NCBI RefSeq assembly: GCF_000290615.1
Contig: NZ_ALAS01000206.1
Coordinates: 26,671-90,670 of the forward strand
From: Heyndrickxia coagulans DSM 1 = ATCC 7050
GTDB taxonomy: Bacteria; Bacillota; Bacilli; Bacillales; Bacillaceae_C
Reading direction: 5' to 3'
DNA: 64,000 bases
Under the pieces are notes generated by a model. That model ran no database searches and had not been told where the DNA came from. It saw nothing but the letters and a program-made list of their open reading frames with translations. The stretch's first letter is position 1, and every line of letters begins with the position of its first letter. This document shows, in pieces, positions 16,526 through 26,106 of this stretch. The position numbers were made by a program, and so were the translations under genes.

Positions 16526-18458
16526 CGGTTTGATTTACCGCAATTTTAAAAAGAACCTTCCGCATTATGCACTGTATATTTTCGCGCTCGCCTTCAGTGC
16601 TGCATTATACTTTGCGTTTGTGACACTGCAATACACCCCTTCTCTCGACGAAGTAAAATCTTCCGTAAAAGGGCTGGCCGCGCTGAAGGTGGCGTCGGTT
16701 TTGCTGATCGTCATTGTGGCCGTTTTTCTCTTTTATGCCAACCATTTGTTTATCAAAAGGCGGAGCAAGGAAATCGGGCTTTTCCAGCTCGTCGGCATGA
16801 CGAAAAAAGAAGTATTCCGGATTTTGGGCACGGAGAATTTTTTGCTCTACTACGGCTCACTCTTTGCCGGCATCTTTTTCGGGTTTGCGGCATCCAGGCT
16901 GCTGATGATGCTGCTGCTTCGGATTATTCAGGTTAAAACAAAGGTCTCTCTTTATTTTTCGATCCAGGCTTTCGAGCAGACGATCCTTGTTTTTTCCATC
17001 ATTTTCGTCCTGATCCTGCTCATCAACAGCATCTTTATCAAACGGCAAACAATCCTTTCCCTCTTCCGCACCGTTTCATCCACGGAAGACCGGGCCGCAC
17101 GGATGTCAAAAGCGGGGATGGTGCTCGGGATAACCGGATTTGTCTGCATCGGGGCAGGATACTATATTTCATCAAAATTATTCAATGGGGACTTTCGGAC
17201 GGCGCGTGCCTTGTTTACCGCAATGGGAACCATTTTAGCCCTTGTCATTCTCGGGACCTACCTATTTTTTAAGACTTCTGTCCGCTTTGTCTTTTACCTT
17301 ATCCGGAAAAAGAAAGGCGGGTATCTGAATATCCGGGATGTCATGTCCCTGTCCGCCATCATGTTTCGGATCCGTTCGAACGCAGTGCTGCTGACCATCA
17401 TCACAACCGTGTCGGCACTTGCGATCGGCTTATTATCATTAAGCTACATTACCTTTTACTCTGCCGAAGATACAGCCCATAATGTAGCAGCTGCGGACTT
17501 TTCTTTTATCAAAACGAATGAGGCGAAACAATTTACAAAACGTTTAAATGAAAACCGCATCGCCTATGAAAAAGAAGAAATTGCAGTCGTACGGGTTACA
17601 GCTGATTTAAGCAGCCTGTTCGATAAAAAAACAAAAGATCTGAAGTTTGATACCGGCGCCGTGCCGATCGCAGTTGTCAGCGATGCGGCAGTGAAAAGAT
17701 TTGATGTAAAACCCGGGCAGGCGGTCTTTTCCGGCTATCCCGATGCCCTGGCAAAATTTATGCCGATGAAATCGGAAGGGATGATTGACTTAACAGGCAA
17801 GCGGAAAACAGCCAGACTCCGCATCGTTGCGCTTCGCAAAGACCAGATTCTTTCCAATTATTTCTCTGGCAGCATGCCCGTTCTAGTGACGGATGATGCG
17901 TTCTTCCAAGATTTAAAAAAGGATACGGACCCGAAAATTCAATTGGATTCAAAGCGCTTTACCGGCATCAATCTGAAGAAGGAGGAAGATCTTGGCAAAG
18001 CAGACCGACTGTTCCAAAGTCTGCACTTCCCTTCAGATTCCTTTGCCTATTCCAGCCCTGAAATCTTCAAAGCACAAAAAGAAAACATGGGCGTTGCGAT
18101 GTTTATTGTCGGATTTCTCGGGCTTACATTTCTGGTCACGTCCGGCTGCATTTTGTATTTCAAGCAGATGGAAGAAAGCGAGGAAGAAAAGCCGTCCTAC
18201 ACCATTTTGCGCAAGCTTGGCTTTACAACGCAGGATTTGACAAAGGGCATCCGGATCAAGCAGCTTTACAATTTCGGCATTCCGCTTTTGCTCGGCCTTT
18301 CGCACAGCTACTTTGCGGTAAAATCCGGTTGGTTCTTTTTCGGATCCTCGCTGTGGACGCCGATGCTGATCGTGATGGTTCTATATACATTGCTTTATTC
18401 GGTATTTGCCCTGCTTTCTGTGGAAGGATTTAAAAAGGCAATACGCAATTCCTTATAA
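16515..18458 (+). CDS. bceB: BceB-like ABC transporter permease
   Basis: A 647-residue permease with ten membrane segments and a large extracytoplasmic domain (about residues 325-530) between TM7 and TM8. This is the diagnostic arrangement of BceB-type permeases. FtsX-like segments carry [20 protein letters not shown]. The extracellular domain is the expected ligand sensor and determines antibiotic specificity, which I cannot infer. ATG at 16515 is 8 bases after AGGAGG; a GTG at 16506 lies inside the ribosome-binding site and is rejected. It is the last gene of the module and is followed by a strong terminator. Confidence 0.9.
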   Translation: MTINGLIYRNFKKNLPHYALYIFALAFSAALYFAFVTLQYTPSLDEVKSSVKGLAALKVASVLLIVIVAVFLFYANHLFIKRRSKEIGLFQLVGMTKKEVFRILGTENFLLYYGSLFAGIFFGFAASRLLMMLLLRIIQVKTKVSLYFSIQAFEQTILVFSIIFVLILLINSIFIKRQTILSLFRTVSSTEDRAARMSKAGMVLGITGFVCIGAGYYISSKLFNGDFRTARALFTAMGTILALVILGTYLFFKTSVRFVFYLIRKKKGGYLNIRDVMSLSAIMFRIRSNAVLLTIITTVSALAIGLLSLSYITFYSAEDTAHNVAAADFSFIKTNEAKQFTKRLNENRIAYEKEEIAVVRVTADLSSLFDKKTKDLKFDTGAVPIAVVSDAAVKRFDVKPGQAVFSGYPDALAKFMPMKSEGMIDLTGKRKTARLRIVALRKDQILSNYFSGSMPVLVTDDAFFQDLKKDTDPKIQLDSKRFTGINLKKEEDLGKADRLFQSLHFPSDSFAYSSPEIFKAQKENMGVAMFIVGFLGLTFLVTSGCILYFKQMEESEEEKPSYTILRKLGFTTQDLTKGIRIKQLYNFGIPLLLGLSHSYFAVKSGWFFFGSSLWTPMLIVMVLYTLLYSVFALLSVEGFKKAIRNSL

Positions 18459-18460
18459 TG

Positions 18461-18492
18461 ATCACCCCTTGGGTATCCAAGGGGTGATTTTT
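18461..18492 (+). terminator. Terminator of the bce module
   Basis: ATCACCCCTTGG (18461-18472) pairs perfectly with CCAAGGGGTGAT (18477-18488) around a 4-base loop, followed by T. Confidence 0.9.
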
Positions 18493-18568
18493 CCATTTCC
18501 GGGATTGGAAAAAGACAAGATCATGATGGGCCGTCTCCGTGCGGGCGGCATCTCATTTGTTTCCGGAT

Positions 18569-18868
18569 TCATCGTTTTAACTTGGTAATTTCTTCCGACA
18601 CCACAAAAGCCAAATCGTCATTGCCGAATAAGGATAATACATTCAACACGGTCCCGCTGCTGATTTCTTCTGCTTCTTCTTTCGGCACCGTCAGGGCAAG
18701 CGCTTCTTCCAGCAAGACGTTTTTTGCCTGTTGCGGGTACGCCCTGCTGTATAGTTCTTCCGGATCTAGCCCATTATTCACGCACCATTGGGCAAAAATG
18801 AGCGCCATCATTTTCTCATCCATTTTGTATTGTTGTATGATTTTTTCTTCCATGTCTTTTTTATCCAT
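18569..18868 (-). CDS. Small conserved-looking protein of unknown function
   Basis: A 99-residue soluble, acidic, mainly helical protein. I do not recognise a named family, though it may be a Bacillus-specific hypothetical. The frame is open further upstream, but ATG at 18868 lies 7 bases after AAAGGGGTG and starts a compositionally normal protein (MDKKDMEEKIIQQYKMDEKM). The C-terminal half has NVLSLFGNDDLAFVVSEEI. There is no signal peptide, membrane segment or metal motif. It is divergent from the DUF1292 gene and convergent with the bce module. Confidence 0.65.
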   Translation of the reverse strand: MDKKDMEEKIIQQYKMDEKMMALIFAQWCVNNGLDPEELYSRAYPQQAKNVLLEEALALTVPKEEAEEISSGTVLNVLSLFGNDDLAFVVSEEITKLKR

Positions 18869-18987
18869 ATATACACCCCTTTCCGAGATCCGGCTGCTAT
18901 CATGATAGCGCACTTTTCTTTCTTTTGGCGTGTTTTTTCGGTTTTTGTATACAATACGCAACAGACGGAAATGAAGGAGGAGACCCG

Positions 18988-19278
18988 TTGGCAAATATTG
19001 AACAGGGTGAAGTGTTTACAATTACGGAAAACGGGCGTGAGCAGGAAGTGGAAATCATCGGTGTATTGTCGCTGGAAGGAACCGAATATGCCGCCGTTTC
19101 ATTTGTTGAAGATTTAGAGGAACAGACAGGCCGGGACCTGGATGTGTTTTTCTTGAAAACAGACGAAGAAGGCGACCTGGACGCCCTCCATTCAGACGAA
19201 GAATACGAAAAAGTTTCTGCCGCTTTCAGCCGGGTGCTGGGCGGGGAAGATGCCCCACAACCTGGCGGCCGGGATTAA
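18988..19278 (+). CDS. DUF1292-family protein
   Basis: A 96-residue, strongly acidic soluble protein. Its N-terminal half (VFTITENGREQEVEIIGVL, then YAAVSFVED) matches the DUF1292 (YrzB-like) domain common in Firmicutes. The function is unknown. The C-terminus is a less conserved acidic tail ending in GGRD. TTG at 18988 is used because AAGGAGGAG ends 5 bases before it. It appears monocistronic. The 150 bases that follow hold an imperfect GC-rich inverted repeat (about 19291-19363) but no clear terminator. Confidence 0.75.
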   Translation: MANIEQGEVFTITENGREQEVEIIGVLSLEGTEYAAVSFVEDLEEQTGRDLDVFFLKTDEEGDLDALHSDEEYEKVSAAFSRVLGGEDAPQPGGRD

Positions 19279-19432
19279 AAAACAGAAAGGGGCAGGGCAA
19301 AGTGTTTTGAGGCCATCGCCACTGAACAATTCGTAAAGCCGGCATTTGCTTGCCCCACCTTCCTGCTCCGGAACGCACGGCTGCCCGGCCTTAAGCCGGC
19401 GTGCGCGGGGCCGTAAAGCCGCGGCAGATCGT

Positions 19433-20380
19433 TTATTTTACCGTCCGGGCACGTTCCCCCGCCAAACGGGAGGCAATATGCTTTGCTGCAGCAGCCCCCT
19501 GCCCGGCCGCCCCTGCAATACTGGAATAAAGCGGGCCGAGGCAGTTGTCCCCGATTGCATACAGCCATTCGCACCTGGTTTTCCCGTAACCGTCCGATAC
19601 GATGTACCCGTCTGCATCCGTCCCGGCAACATGCTGAACGAGGCCGCTGTTCGGTTCCATCCCGATCCGGACGAAGACCGCGGATACCGGCAAAAAACAA
19701 GATTCTCCGCTTAAACGGACCAGTTCCACAGCTTCGGTTTGGTCTTCCCCGATAATGGCTTTCACACGCCTATTCGGCAAAATCCGGATGTTCTGATAAG
19801 ATTGGGCCCGGCTGAGATAAGCCTGCCTGGCCCTGAAACGTTCCGAGCGGTGAATGAGGTAGACGTGCGCCCCTGCTTCTGCAAGCAAACAAGCGCCCTC
19901 AAAAGCACGGTCGCCGCCGCCGACAACTGCAACAGATTTCCCTTTAAACAAATGGCTGTCCTTCGTAGCTGAATACATTTCCCCGCGGGCGAACATCTCT
20001 TTTTCCCCCGGCACGCCAAGTTTTCTCCGTACGGCACCGGCAGCGTAAATCAGGTAGCGAAAACCGATCCTGGTCTTAAGCCCGCCTGTTTCCGCCACCG
20101 CAACTTTTCCGGCGCCATCTATTTTTACGGCGCGCGTATTCACCCGGTACCGGCACTGCAACGACTCGGCATGCCGGACAAAAAGGTTGCGCATTTCCTC
20201 CCCGTTTTCCGCTTGCAGGCCGGGATAATCAATAATGCGATTATGGATCAGCCTGAGCTGCCCGCCAAGCATTTCTTTTTCCTCAATGAGCAGATGGTCC
20301 ATGCCAAGCCGGCTGCACCAGATCGCTGCTGAAATGCCGGCAGGGCCGCCCCCGATGATCAATATGTCCACATCCAGCAT
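19433..20380 (-). CDS. NAD(P)/FAD-dependent oxidoreductase (thioredoxin-reductase fold, no CxxC)
   Basis: A 315-residue flavoprotein with the two-dinucleotide-binding fold. The FAD-binding GGGPAGISAA lies near the N-terminus, a second glycine motif VVGGGDRAFEGA sits near the middle, and the C-terminal FAD motif is YAIGDN. The redox-active CxxC of thioredoxin reductase is missing from its usual position before the second glycine motif. It should therefore resemble the ferredoxin-NADP reductase or bacillithiol-type reductase branch rather than reduce thioredoxin. ATG at 20380 follows AAGGA with 8-base spacing. It lies 19 bases after folE and is probably co-transcribed. Confidence 0.75.
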   Translation of the reverse strand: MLDVDILIIGGGPAGISAAIWCSRLGMDHLLIEEKEMLGGQLRLIHNRIIDYPGLQAENGEEMRNLFVRHAESLQCRYRVNTRAVKIDGAGKVAVAETGGLKTRIGFRYLIYAAGAVRRKLGVPGEKEMFARGEMYSATKDSHLFKGKSVAVVGGGDRAFEGACLLAEAGAHVYLIHRSERFRARQAYLSRAQSYQNIRILPNRRVKAIIGEDQTEAVELVRLSGESCFLPVSAVFVRIGMEPNSGLVQHVAGTDADGYIVSDGYGKTRCEWLYAIGDNCLGPLYSSIAGAAGQGAAAAKHIASRLAGERARTVK

Positions 20381-20399
20381 AAACACCATCCTTCTTTTT

Positions 20400-21047
20400 C
20401 TATTTGAGCAAGGATAAAAATTCGGCGCGCAAATCCGCCCGCCCTTCAAAAATGCCGCGGTAGGACATCGTTGTCGTGGACGCATCCGCCTTTTTCACGC
20501 CCCGCCCGCACATGCACATATGCTTGGCCTCTAAAACCACCATCGTGCCCTGCGGTTCAAGCACCTCTTCCACCGCATCCGCAATTTGTTTTGTCAGCCG
20601 TTCCTGGACCTGAAAACGCCTGGCGTAGCCGTCGACCATGCGCGCAATTTTCGACAGGCCGGTGATTTTTTCGTTTGGCAAATAGGCGACATGCGCGACG
20701 CCGAAAAATGGCGCGAAGTGGTGCTCGCATATGGAATAAAATTCGATATCTTTTACGAGTACGAGCTCCTTATGGTCGTGGTCGACGTCAAATGTTTTTG
20801 CCAAATGCAATTTCGGGTCTTCCCGGTACCCCTCTGTATATTCCAAAAAGGCCTTCAGCACCCGGTAAGGTGTTTCTTGCAATCCGTCGCGGTCCGGATC
20901 ATCGCCGCATAAATCAATCAGGCTGCGGACGGCTTCCATAAATTGGCCTGACTGCTCGAGTTTTTTGCTGATCACAGCAGGATGATCTATTTGATCTTTA
21001 AAAGTTTCTTCTATTAGTTGATGTTTCTTTTGTCCGGAAACAATCAT
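20400..21047 (-). CDS. folE: GTP cyclohydrolase I
   Basis: A 215-residue enzyme converting GTP to 7,8-dihydroneopterin triphosphate, the first step of tetrahydrofolate synthesis. The zinc and active-site motifs are present: [11 protein letters not shown] and [23 protein letters not shown] and [11 protein letters not shown] are the family's other signatures. It has about 25 more N-terminal residues than the usual roughly 190-residue Bacillus FolE. ATG at 21047 is the most plausible start, with AAGGAG 12 bases upstream; a GTG at 21083 extends it further without a good ribosome-binding site. The flavoprotein gene follows directly. Confidence 0.9.
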   Translation of the reverse strand: MIVSGQKKHQLIEETFKDQIDHPAVISKKLEQSGQFMEAVRSLIDLCGDDPDRDGLQETPYRVLKAFLEYTEGYREDPKLHLAKTFDVDHDHKELVLVKDIEFYSICEHHFAPFFGVAHVAYLPNEKITGLSKIARMVDGYARRFQVQERLTKQIADAVEEVLEPQGTMVVLEAKHMCMCGRGVKKADASTTTMSYRGIFEGRADLRAEFLSLLK

Positions 21048-21335
21048 GAATGGGTACAGCTCCTTTTGTAATGAAGTTTTCACTATCCGGCTATTTAAAA
21101 GTTTACAACGGCTGCCCGATTATATCAAATGTTGATGCCGCAAAGTGTACCAAGCTTTTTCCAAATGGACGCTTATGCCTGGGATGGATGCGGCAACAAC
21201 GGGGATGAAAACCGGCCGGCGCATATTTTCAGGACAGATGGACCCAAAAAAAGCCGCAAATTTTTGCCTGCAAGTGAAAAAGGCGTTTAAAACCTGGGAT
21301 TCTGGATATATTAAAAGCAAGAAAGGTTAAAAATT
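21048..21335. other. Intergenic / probable long leader of the cold-shock gene
   Basis: This is divergent spacer between folE and csp. No credible gene was found; two short frames lack ribosome-binding sites. Cold-shock genes usually have long 5' leaders, so much of this is probably leader plus two promoters. I see no clean promoter match. Confidence 0.4.
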
Positions 21336-21349
21336 AGGAGGCATTCAAC

Positions 21350-21553
21350 GTGGAACATGGTACAGTAAAATGGTTTAACAGTGAAAAAGGCTACGGTTTT
21401 ATTGAACGGGAAGGCGGAGACGACGTGTTTGTCCATTTCTCGGCCATCCAGGGTGAAGGCTATAAAACGCTTGAAGAAGGCCAGAAAGTATCATTTGATG
21501 TGGAAGAAGGATCACGCGGCCCGCAGGCGGCAAATGTTCAAAAAGAAGACTAA
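21350..21553 (+). CDS. Cold-shock protein, CspB/CspD-like
   Basis: A 67-residue single cold-shock domain protein, a five-strand beta barrel that binds single-stranded RNA and DNA. RNP1 is KGYGFIE and RNP2 is VFVHFSAI. It is close to B. subtilis CspB/CspD across its whole length. GTG at 21350 lies 8 bases after AGGAGG. It is expressed alone and ends in a terminator directly over the stop codon. Which of the csp paralogues it corresponds to cannot be decided. Confidence 0.93.
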   Translation: MEHGTVKWFNSEKGYGFIEREGGDDVFVHFSAIQGEGYKTLEEGQKVSFDVEEGSRGPQAANVQKED

Positions 21554-21580
21554 CGGTGCCCTTTGCGGCATCGTTTTTTT
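21552..21580 (+). terminator. Terminator of the csp gene
   Basis: AACGGTGCC (21552-21560) pairs with GGCATCGTT (21567-21575) with one wobble, followed by a T-run. Confidence 0.75.
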
Positions 21581-21672
21581 GCATAAAAAAGGACTCCTTT
21601 CCCTCCGCTTTTAAATGTCAAGCCTTGATCAATCCGGATTGTTCGGCGCCCGCTTTCCCCCCCCAAAAAAAA

Positions 21673-21695
21673 GAAACCCCGTGTCTACAGGGTTC
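21673..21695 (-). terminator. Terminator of the small membrane protein gene
   Basis: On the minus strand GAACCCTG pairs with CGGGGTTTC and is followed by at least eight T. Confidence 0.65.
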
Positions 21696-21710
21696 ATGCT
21701 GTGCGAACGA

Positions 21711-21962
21711 TTATCCCGCTTTTCTATATGACGGATCGCTTTCCGGATATTCATTCGGCAATTCTTTCCCTGACGCGCAAAGCATCAGCAAGTACGCCAT
21801 TCCGAGCCCGTAGGTAATCATTCCCCCTAGCAGAAAACCCCAAAACAAAATCAAAGACCAGTCCGTTGTGTTAGCGCTTACAATAAAGTGAATGGCAAGA
21901 AAAACCACACTCATCACCAGCTCAGCGGTTGCAAGCAGATAGTACCCCTTAAATTCCTTCAT
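21711..21962 (-). CDS. Small membrane protein of unknown function
   Basis: An 83-residue protein with two hydrophobic segments (about 7-28 and 35-62) and a polar cytoplasmic-looking tail rich in Glu, Pro and Ser. I do not recognise a family. The ATG is 8 bases after GGGAGG, and the gene has its own terminator, which supports it being real. It is convergent with the csp gene and divergent from msrA. Confidence 0.7.
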   Translation of the reverse strand: MKEFKGYYLLATAELVMSVVFLAIHFIVSANTTDWSLILFWGFLLGGMITYGLGMAYLLMLCASGKELPNEYPESDPSYRKAG

Positions 21963-22146
21963 TTCACAACCCTCCCTTTTGTATATTATATTACTTCATG
22001 TTCACAAAATGTTCAAATTTTAAACGCATTTTTTAAAAAAATTGCATTTTAGTGGACAATACAAAAAAGATATGTTCTAAAACCCAAAACTGGGCAGATG
22101 CAACCGGAATTTTTTGATTTTTCCGCAGCAGGCCGGGCATTCTTTC

Positions 22147-22175
22147 TTGTCGTGGTGCGCAAGAAATGTTACGAT
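22147..22175 (+). promoter_or_regulatory. Candidate sigma-A promoter of msrA
   Basis: TTGTCG (22147-22152) and TACGAT (22170-22175) are 17 bases apart and lie about 30 bases before the gene. Confidence 0.55.
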
Positions 22176-22206
22176 TTAGAAAAAGAACCACCTTGGAGGA
22201 GAAGAA

Positions 22207-22737
22207 ATGGCGGAACAATTTCAGAAAGCAACTTTTGCCGGCGGCTGTTTTTGGTGCATGGTCAAACCTTTCGACCAGTGGGACGGCATCGAAAAAGTCG
22301 TTTCCGGGTACACGGGGGGAACGGTCGAAAATCCTTCGTATGAACAGGTAAAGACCGGAACAACTGGCCATTACGAAGCCGTCCAAATTACATATGATCC
22401 CAAAGTTTTTCCGTACGAAAAACTGCTCGAAATCTTTTGGCAGCAAATCGATCCGACCGATGCCGGCGGCCAGTTCCAAGACCGCGGTTCTAACTACCGG
22501 GCGGCCATTTTTTACCATAATGAAGAACAAAAGCGGCTGGCGGAAGCTACAAAACAGCAGCTTGCAGAAAGCGGCAAATTCAAAAAGCCGATTGTAACTG
22601 AAATTTTGCCGGCGAAGCCCTTTTATCCTGCCGAAGACTACCACCAGGATTTTTATAAGAAAAACCCGAATGCCTATCACGAAGACCGGGCGAAGTCAGG
22701 CCGCGATACGTTTATTGCCTCTCATTGGGGAAAATAG
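22207..22737 (+). CDS. msrA: Peptide methionine-S-sulfoxide reductase MsrA
   Basis: A 176-residue MsrA that reduces methionine-S-sulfoxide in proteins, repairing oxidative damage in the cytoplasm. The catalytic motif GGCFWC holds the nucleophile Cys14. [37 protein letters not shown] and HQDFYKKNP are all conserved. The second recycling Cys usual near the C-terminus is not seen; Cys17 may resolve the sulfenic acid. An msrB partner is not adjacent. There is a strong GGAGGAG ribosome-binding site. The gene is monocistronic with a likely vegetative promoter. Confidence 0.94.
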   Translation: MAEQFQKATFAGGCFWCMVKPFDQWDGIEKVVSGYTGGTVENPSYEQVKTGTTGHYEAVQITYDPKVFPYEKLLEIFWQQIDPTDAGGQFQDRGSNYRAAIFYHNEEQKRLAEATKQQLAESGKFKKPIVTEILPAKPFYPAEDYHQDFYKKNPNAYHEDRAKSGRDTFIASHWGK

Positions 22738-22771
22738 CCCGTTAATTAGCCGTTTTTACACACCTTTCCGT

Positions 22772-22800
22772 TTGTGATTCCGGCCGGATTGGGCTATGAT
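22772..22800 (+). promoter_or_regulatory. Sigma-A promoter of the phasin-like/ubiB pair
   Basis: TTGTGA (22772-22777) and TATGAT (22795-22800) are 17 bases apart, 36 bases before the ATG. Confidence 0.6.
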
Positions 22801-22835
22801 TACATTAAGATAGAGGAGAAAGGAAGGAATTGGAA

Positions 22836-23132
22836 ATGCGCGATAAAGTGAACCAATTGTTATCACTCGGCCTCGGCATGGCGGTGCTCAGCAAAGAACA
22901 AGTAGAAAAGGCAGTCAACCGCCTCGTGGAAAAAGGGAACCTGACAAAAGCAGAATCCACACAATTGATTGATGAACTGCTGGAAAAAGGGGAACAATCC
23001 AAACAAGAACTGAATCAGGCCTTGAAAGACCGGGTCAACGAGATCCTTTCTGAAATGAATGTTGCGACAAAAGATGAAATCAAGGCGCTGGAACTTCGCA
23101 TCCAGCAGCTTGAAGAACGGTTGAACCCGTAA
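22836..23132 (+). CDS. Phasin-like coiled-coil protein
   Basis: A 98-residue, charged helical protein. The N-terminal amphipathic helix (LLSLGLGMAVLSKEQVEK) and a C-terminal coiled coil (IKALELRIQQLEERL) match the PhaF/PhaI-type phasin family of small polyhydroxyalkanoate-granule or membrane-surface proteins. In Bacillaceae such genes often sit directly before an AarF/UbiB-family gene, as here. ATG at 22836 is 8 bases after AAGGAAGG; an in-frame TTG at 22830 is too close. Whether the organism makes PHA cannot be told. The function could instead be tied to the UbiB-like kinase. Confidence 0.7.
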   Translation: MRDKVNQLLSLGLGMAVLSKEQVEKAVNRLVEKGNLTKAESTQLIDELLEKGEQSKQELNQALKDRVNEILSEMNVATKDEIKALELRIQQLEERLNP

Positions 23133-23134
23133 AT

Positions 23135-23170
23135 CGGTTGGCCCTTTTGCCTGGGGCCGGCTGTTTTTTT
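23135..23170 (+). terminator. Probable terminator/attenuator between the phasin-like gene and ubiB
   Basis: CGGTTGGCCC (23135-23144) pairs, with wobbles, with GGGCCGGCTG (23154-23163), followed by seven T. Read-through may still reach the ubiB-like gene. Confidence 0.6.
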
Positions 23171-23197
23171 GCATAAAACAAAACCGGGGGTGGTTGC

Positions 23198-24868
23198 TTG
23201 CTTTCCAGAAAGATGAAGCACGGAAAAAGATACCAGGAAATTGCCGGCGCTCTAATTAAAAACGGCCTCGGTTATTTGATCAACGATTGGGGCCTTTCGG
23301 ATTTCTTTCCTTTTCCCTCGAAAAAAGCGGCTCCCCGCATCCCCCATCGCAGCACCGGGGAAAGGATCCGGCTGTTTTTGGAGGAATTGGGCCCGACATT
23401 CATTAAACTCGGGCAGCTGGCCAGCTCCCGCCGCGACATTTTGCCGGAATCGATGATTGCTGACCTGGAAAAATTGCAGGATAATGCCACGCCGTTTCCG
23501 TATGAAGACGTAAAAAAGATTATCAGGGACGAACTCGGGGCGGGCGTTGAGGAGCTGTTTGCTGAATTTGATCCGGAACCGCTCGCAACTGCATCGATCG
23601 GGCAGGTGCATAAAGCCAAATTACATACGGAAGAGCCGGTTGCGATCAAAATCCAGCGCCCGAATATCCGCCCGGTCATTGAAACCGATCTGGAAATATT
23701 GGAAAGCCTTTCCCTCTCCCTTGAGTCCCGTTTTGAATGGGCAAGGGCTTACCAATTGCGGGACATTGTCGAAGAATTTTCCCAGGCGCTGTTGTCCGAG
23801 CTTGATTATTACCATGAAGGCCGGAATGCGGAACGGATCGCCAAACAATTTGAAGGCGATGAAAACATCCGGATTCCGAAAATTTACTGGGACTTTTCCA
23901 CAAAAAGAGTCCTGACAATGGAGTACATAAAGGGCAGGAAAATCAGCGGGTTTTTCAGTGAAACCGTCCCCGGGTACCGAAAAAAAGTCATTTCTGAACG
24001 GCTGATCCATTCGATGCTCCAGCAGATTTTTGTGGAAGGATTTTTCCACGGCGACCCGCATCCGGGAAACATTGTCGTTTTGCCCGGCGATGTGATTTGC
24101 TATATGGATTTCGGCATGGTCGGCCGGCTTACGGAAGAAACCAAGTACCATTGCGCCTCGCTCGTCATTGCGCTGATGCGGGCGGATACGAATGCCATTA
24201 TGAAGTCGGTTGATGCGCTTGCGGAAATTCCGGAAGAAACCGATCTTCATCTGCTGAAGGAAGATGTCGAAGTTCTCCGCGAAAAATATTATGATCTGCC
24301 GCTCAGCCAGTTAAGCTTGCGGGAAGCGATCAATGATTTGTACCATCTCGCGTTTAAATACCATATCCGCTTCCCTGCCGATCTGACGATACTCGGCAAA
24401 TCGCTGATTACGGTGGAGGGCGTCGTGGAATCGCTTGACCCGGAATTCAGCCTGATCGCAGCTGCGCGCCCGTTCGGGGAAAGGCTGCTGCGGGATCGGT
24501 TGCGGCCGGGCAGGGTCGCGCGGAAAGGATGGAAAACGTTTTTGGACCAGGCGGAAATTTTGCTTGAGCTTCCGAAAAATTTGCGCGATATTTCCAAAAC
24601 GATGCGAAAAGGCAAGTTCAGGATGGAGGTCGTGATACCAGATTTGCATTTATTTTTGGAAAAACTTGACAGGATCAGCAACCGGCTTTCCTTTGCGATC
24701 GTCCTGCTCGCCTTTAGTATCCTGATGGTCGGGCTGATGATCGGAACGTCCATCAGCGGCCAGTCGACAGTGATCTGGAAAAACCCGATCATTGAGATCG
24801 GATTCGGTGTTGCGACATTGATGCTTTTATGGCTGCTGTTGTCCATTTTTAAATCAGGAAAGTTTTAA
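23198..24868 (+). CDS. AarF/UbiB/ABC1-family atypical kinase
   Basis: A 556-residue member of the UbiB (ABC1/ADCK) family, linked to ubiquinone/menaquinone handling and membrane lipid biology. The diagnostic KxGQ motif is FIKLGQLASSR. The Ala-rich loop is TASIGQVHKAKL, the ATP Lys is in VAIKIQRP, and the catalytic and metal motifs are FHGDPHPGNI and DFGMVGRL. Two hydrophobic C-terminal helices (about 500-550) anchor it in the membrane. The start is TTG at 23198, preceded by GGGGGTGG at short spacing; ATG at 23213 is an alternative. The phasin-like gene precedes it and the MFS gene follows after 16 bases. Confidence 0.88.
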   Translation: MLSRKMKHGKRYQEIAGALIKNGLGYLINDWGLSDFFPFPSKKAAPRIPHRSTGERIRLFLEELGPTFIKLGQLASSRRDILPESMIADLEKLQDNATPFPYEDVKKIIRDELGAGVEELFAEFDPEPLATASIGQVHKAKLHTEEPVAIKIQRPNIRPVIETDLEILESLSLSLESRFEWARAYQLRDIVEEFSQALLSELDYYHEGRNAERIAKQFEGDENIRIPKIYWDFSTKRVLTMEYIKGRKISGFFSETVPGYRKKVISERLIHSMLQQIFVEGFFHGDPHPGNIVVLPGDVICYMDFGMVGRLTEETKYHCASLVIALMRADTNAIMKSVDALAEIPEETDLHLLKEDVEVLREKYYDLPLSQLSLREAINDLYHLAFKYHIRFPADLTILGKSLITVEGVVESLDPEFSLIAAARPFGERLLRDRLRPGRVARKGWKTFLDQAEILLELPKNLRDISKTMRKGKFRMEVVIPDLHLFLEKLDRISNRLSFAIVLLAFSILMVGLMIGTSISGQSTVIWKNPIIEIGFGVATLMLLWLLLSIFKSGKF

Positions 24869-24884
24869 AGGAGTTTAGAAAAAG

Positions 24885-26072
24885 ATGGGTGATCAGAAAG
24901 AAAAAGTATTATCCGGGCTGCTTGTGGCAGGCGTTATATGTATTGCAGCCAACCTCAGGCCGGCAATCACTTCCGTCGGGCCGGTTATCGGCACGATCCG
25001 CCACAGCCTTCATATGTCAAATGCACAAGCGGGATTTATTACGACGCTCCCGCTTCTTGCCTTCGCACTGATTTCACCGCTTGCGCCCAAACTGGCAAGC
25101 CAGATTGGCCAGGAGTTGACATTGCTTCTTGGGATTGTCATTTTATTTATCGGCATTTTGGCCCGCACGGCCGGGAATGCCGCCATGCTTTATATCGGCA
25201 CAGCTTTTGTCGGGACAGGCATTGCAATCGGGAATGTGCTGCTGCCCAGCCTCATTAAACACCGGGTGCCTGAAAAACTCGGGCTGATGACGAGTATTTA
25301 TACAACCGTTATGGGCGGATTTGCTGCGCTCGCTTCCGGCGTCAGCGTCCCGATTGTGGACGGGTTGGGGCTCGGGTGGAAATGGGGGTTGCTCGTCTGG
25401 GGCATCCTCTCTGTACTGGCTGCTTTGGTATGGATTCCGCAATTGCGCAGGCACGCGAGGGTAAAGTTTTCTGCCCATCAGGAAACGCCCGGAAGATCCG
25501 TCTGGCTGTCCCCGCTCGCCTGGCAGGTGACGCTTTTTCTCGGCCTGCAGTCATTTCTGTTTTACAGCACCATCGCCTGGCTTGCGGAAATTATGGTCAG
25601 CCATGGGGCAAGCCTCGTAGCGGCCGGTTGGATGGTGTCAATCATGCAGTTCGTCAGCCTGCCCGCTACCTTTATGACGCCGATTTGGGCGGAGCGGATG
25701 AAAAACCAGATTCCCCTTGTTTTCGGAATCACGATTTTTTATTTGTGCGGGCTTACAGGCCTTCTGTACGGCGGGCATATGTTTTGGATGTGGATTTGCA
25801 TCATTTTGATCGGCATCGCCCAGGGCGCCAGCATCAGCCTCGCGCTTGCGTTTATCGGCCTCCGTTCGAAAACGGCCACTGAAGCCGCCAATCTTTCCGG
25901 CATGAGCCAGTCAGCCGGTTACCTTGTGGCGGCGGCCGGCCCGTTTTTGATCGGCTGGCTGTACGACCGTGCGCACAATTGGCATATGCCGGTCGTCATC
26001 ATGATGATCTGCGGCATCCTCATGCTTGCCGCAGGAACCGGCGCAGGGCGGAACAAATATGTATCAAGATAG
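24885..26072 (+). CDS. MFS transporter, CynX/NimT (YycB-like) family
   Basis: A 395-residue polytopic transporter. NLRPAITSVGPVIG at the first membrane helix is the signature of the cyanate/nitroimidazole (CynX/NimT) MFS branch. GTGIAIGNVLLPSLIKHR is also typical of B. subtilis YycB-like proteins. The substrate is not predictable; characterised relatives move cyanate, 2-nitroimidazole or similar small compounds. The ATG is preceded by AAAGGAG. It starts 16 bases after the ubiB-like gene and may be in the same transcript. A bidirectional terminator follows. Confidence 0.85.
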   Translation: MGDQKEKVLSGLLVAGVICIAANLRPAITSVGPVIGTIRHSLHMSNAQAGFITTLPLLAFALISPLAPKLASQIGQELTLLLGIVILFIGILARTAGNAAMLYIGTAFVGTGIAIGNVLLPSLIKHRVPEKLGLMTSIYTTVMGGFAALASGVSVPIVDGLGLGWKWGLLVWGILSVLAALVWIPQLRRHARVKFSAHQETPGRSVWLSPLAWQVTLFLGLQSFLFYSTIAWLAEIMVSHGASLVAAGWMVSIMQFVSLPATFMTPIWAERMKNQIPLVFGITIFYLCGLTGLLYGGHMFWMWICIILIGIAQGASISLALAFIGLRSKTATEAANLSGMSQSAGYLVAAAGPFLIGWLYDRAHNWHMPVVIMMICGILMLAAGTGAGRNKYVSR

Positions 26073-26076
26073 AGTA

Positions 26077-26105
26077 AAACAGCCCGGCAAAATACCAGGC
26101 TGTTT
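26077..26105. terminator. Bidirectional terminator
   Basis: AAACAGCCCGG (26077-26087) pairs with CCAGGCTGTTT (26095-26105) with one mismatch. It lies between convergent genes. Confidence 0.8.
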
Positions 26106-26106
26106 C

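Noticed and set aside
21145..21330. 61-codon open frame upstream of csp
   Set aside because: No ribosome-binding site and no recognisable similarity; the region is more likely the csp leader.
22033..22680. Long open frame antisense to msrA
   Set aside because: It is the mirror of a strongly supported msrA gene, has no ribosome-binding site and has unlikely composition.
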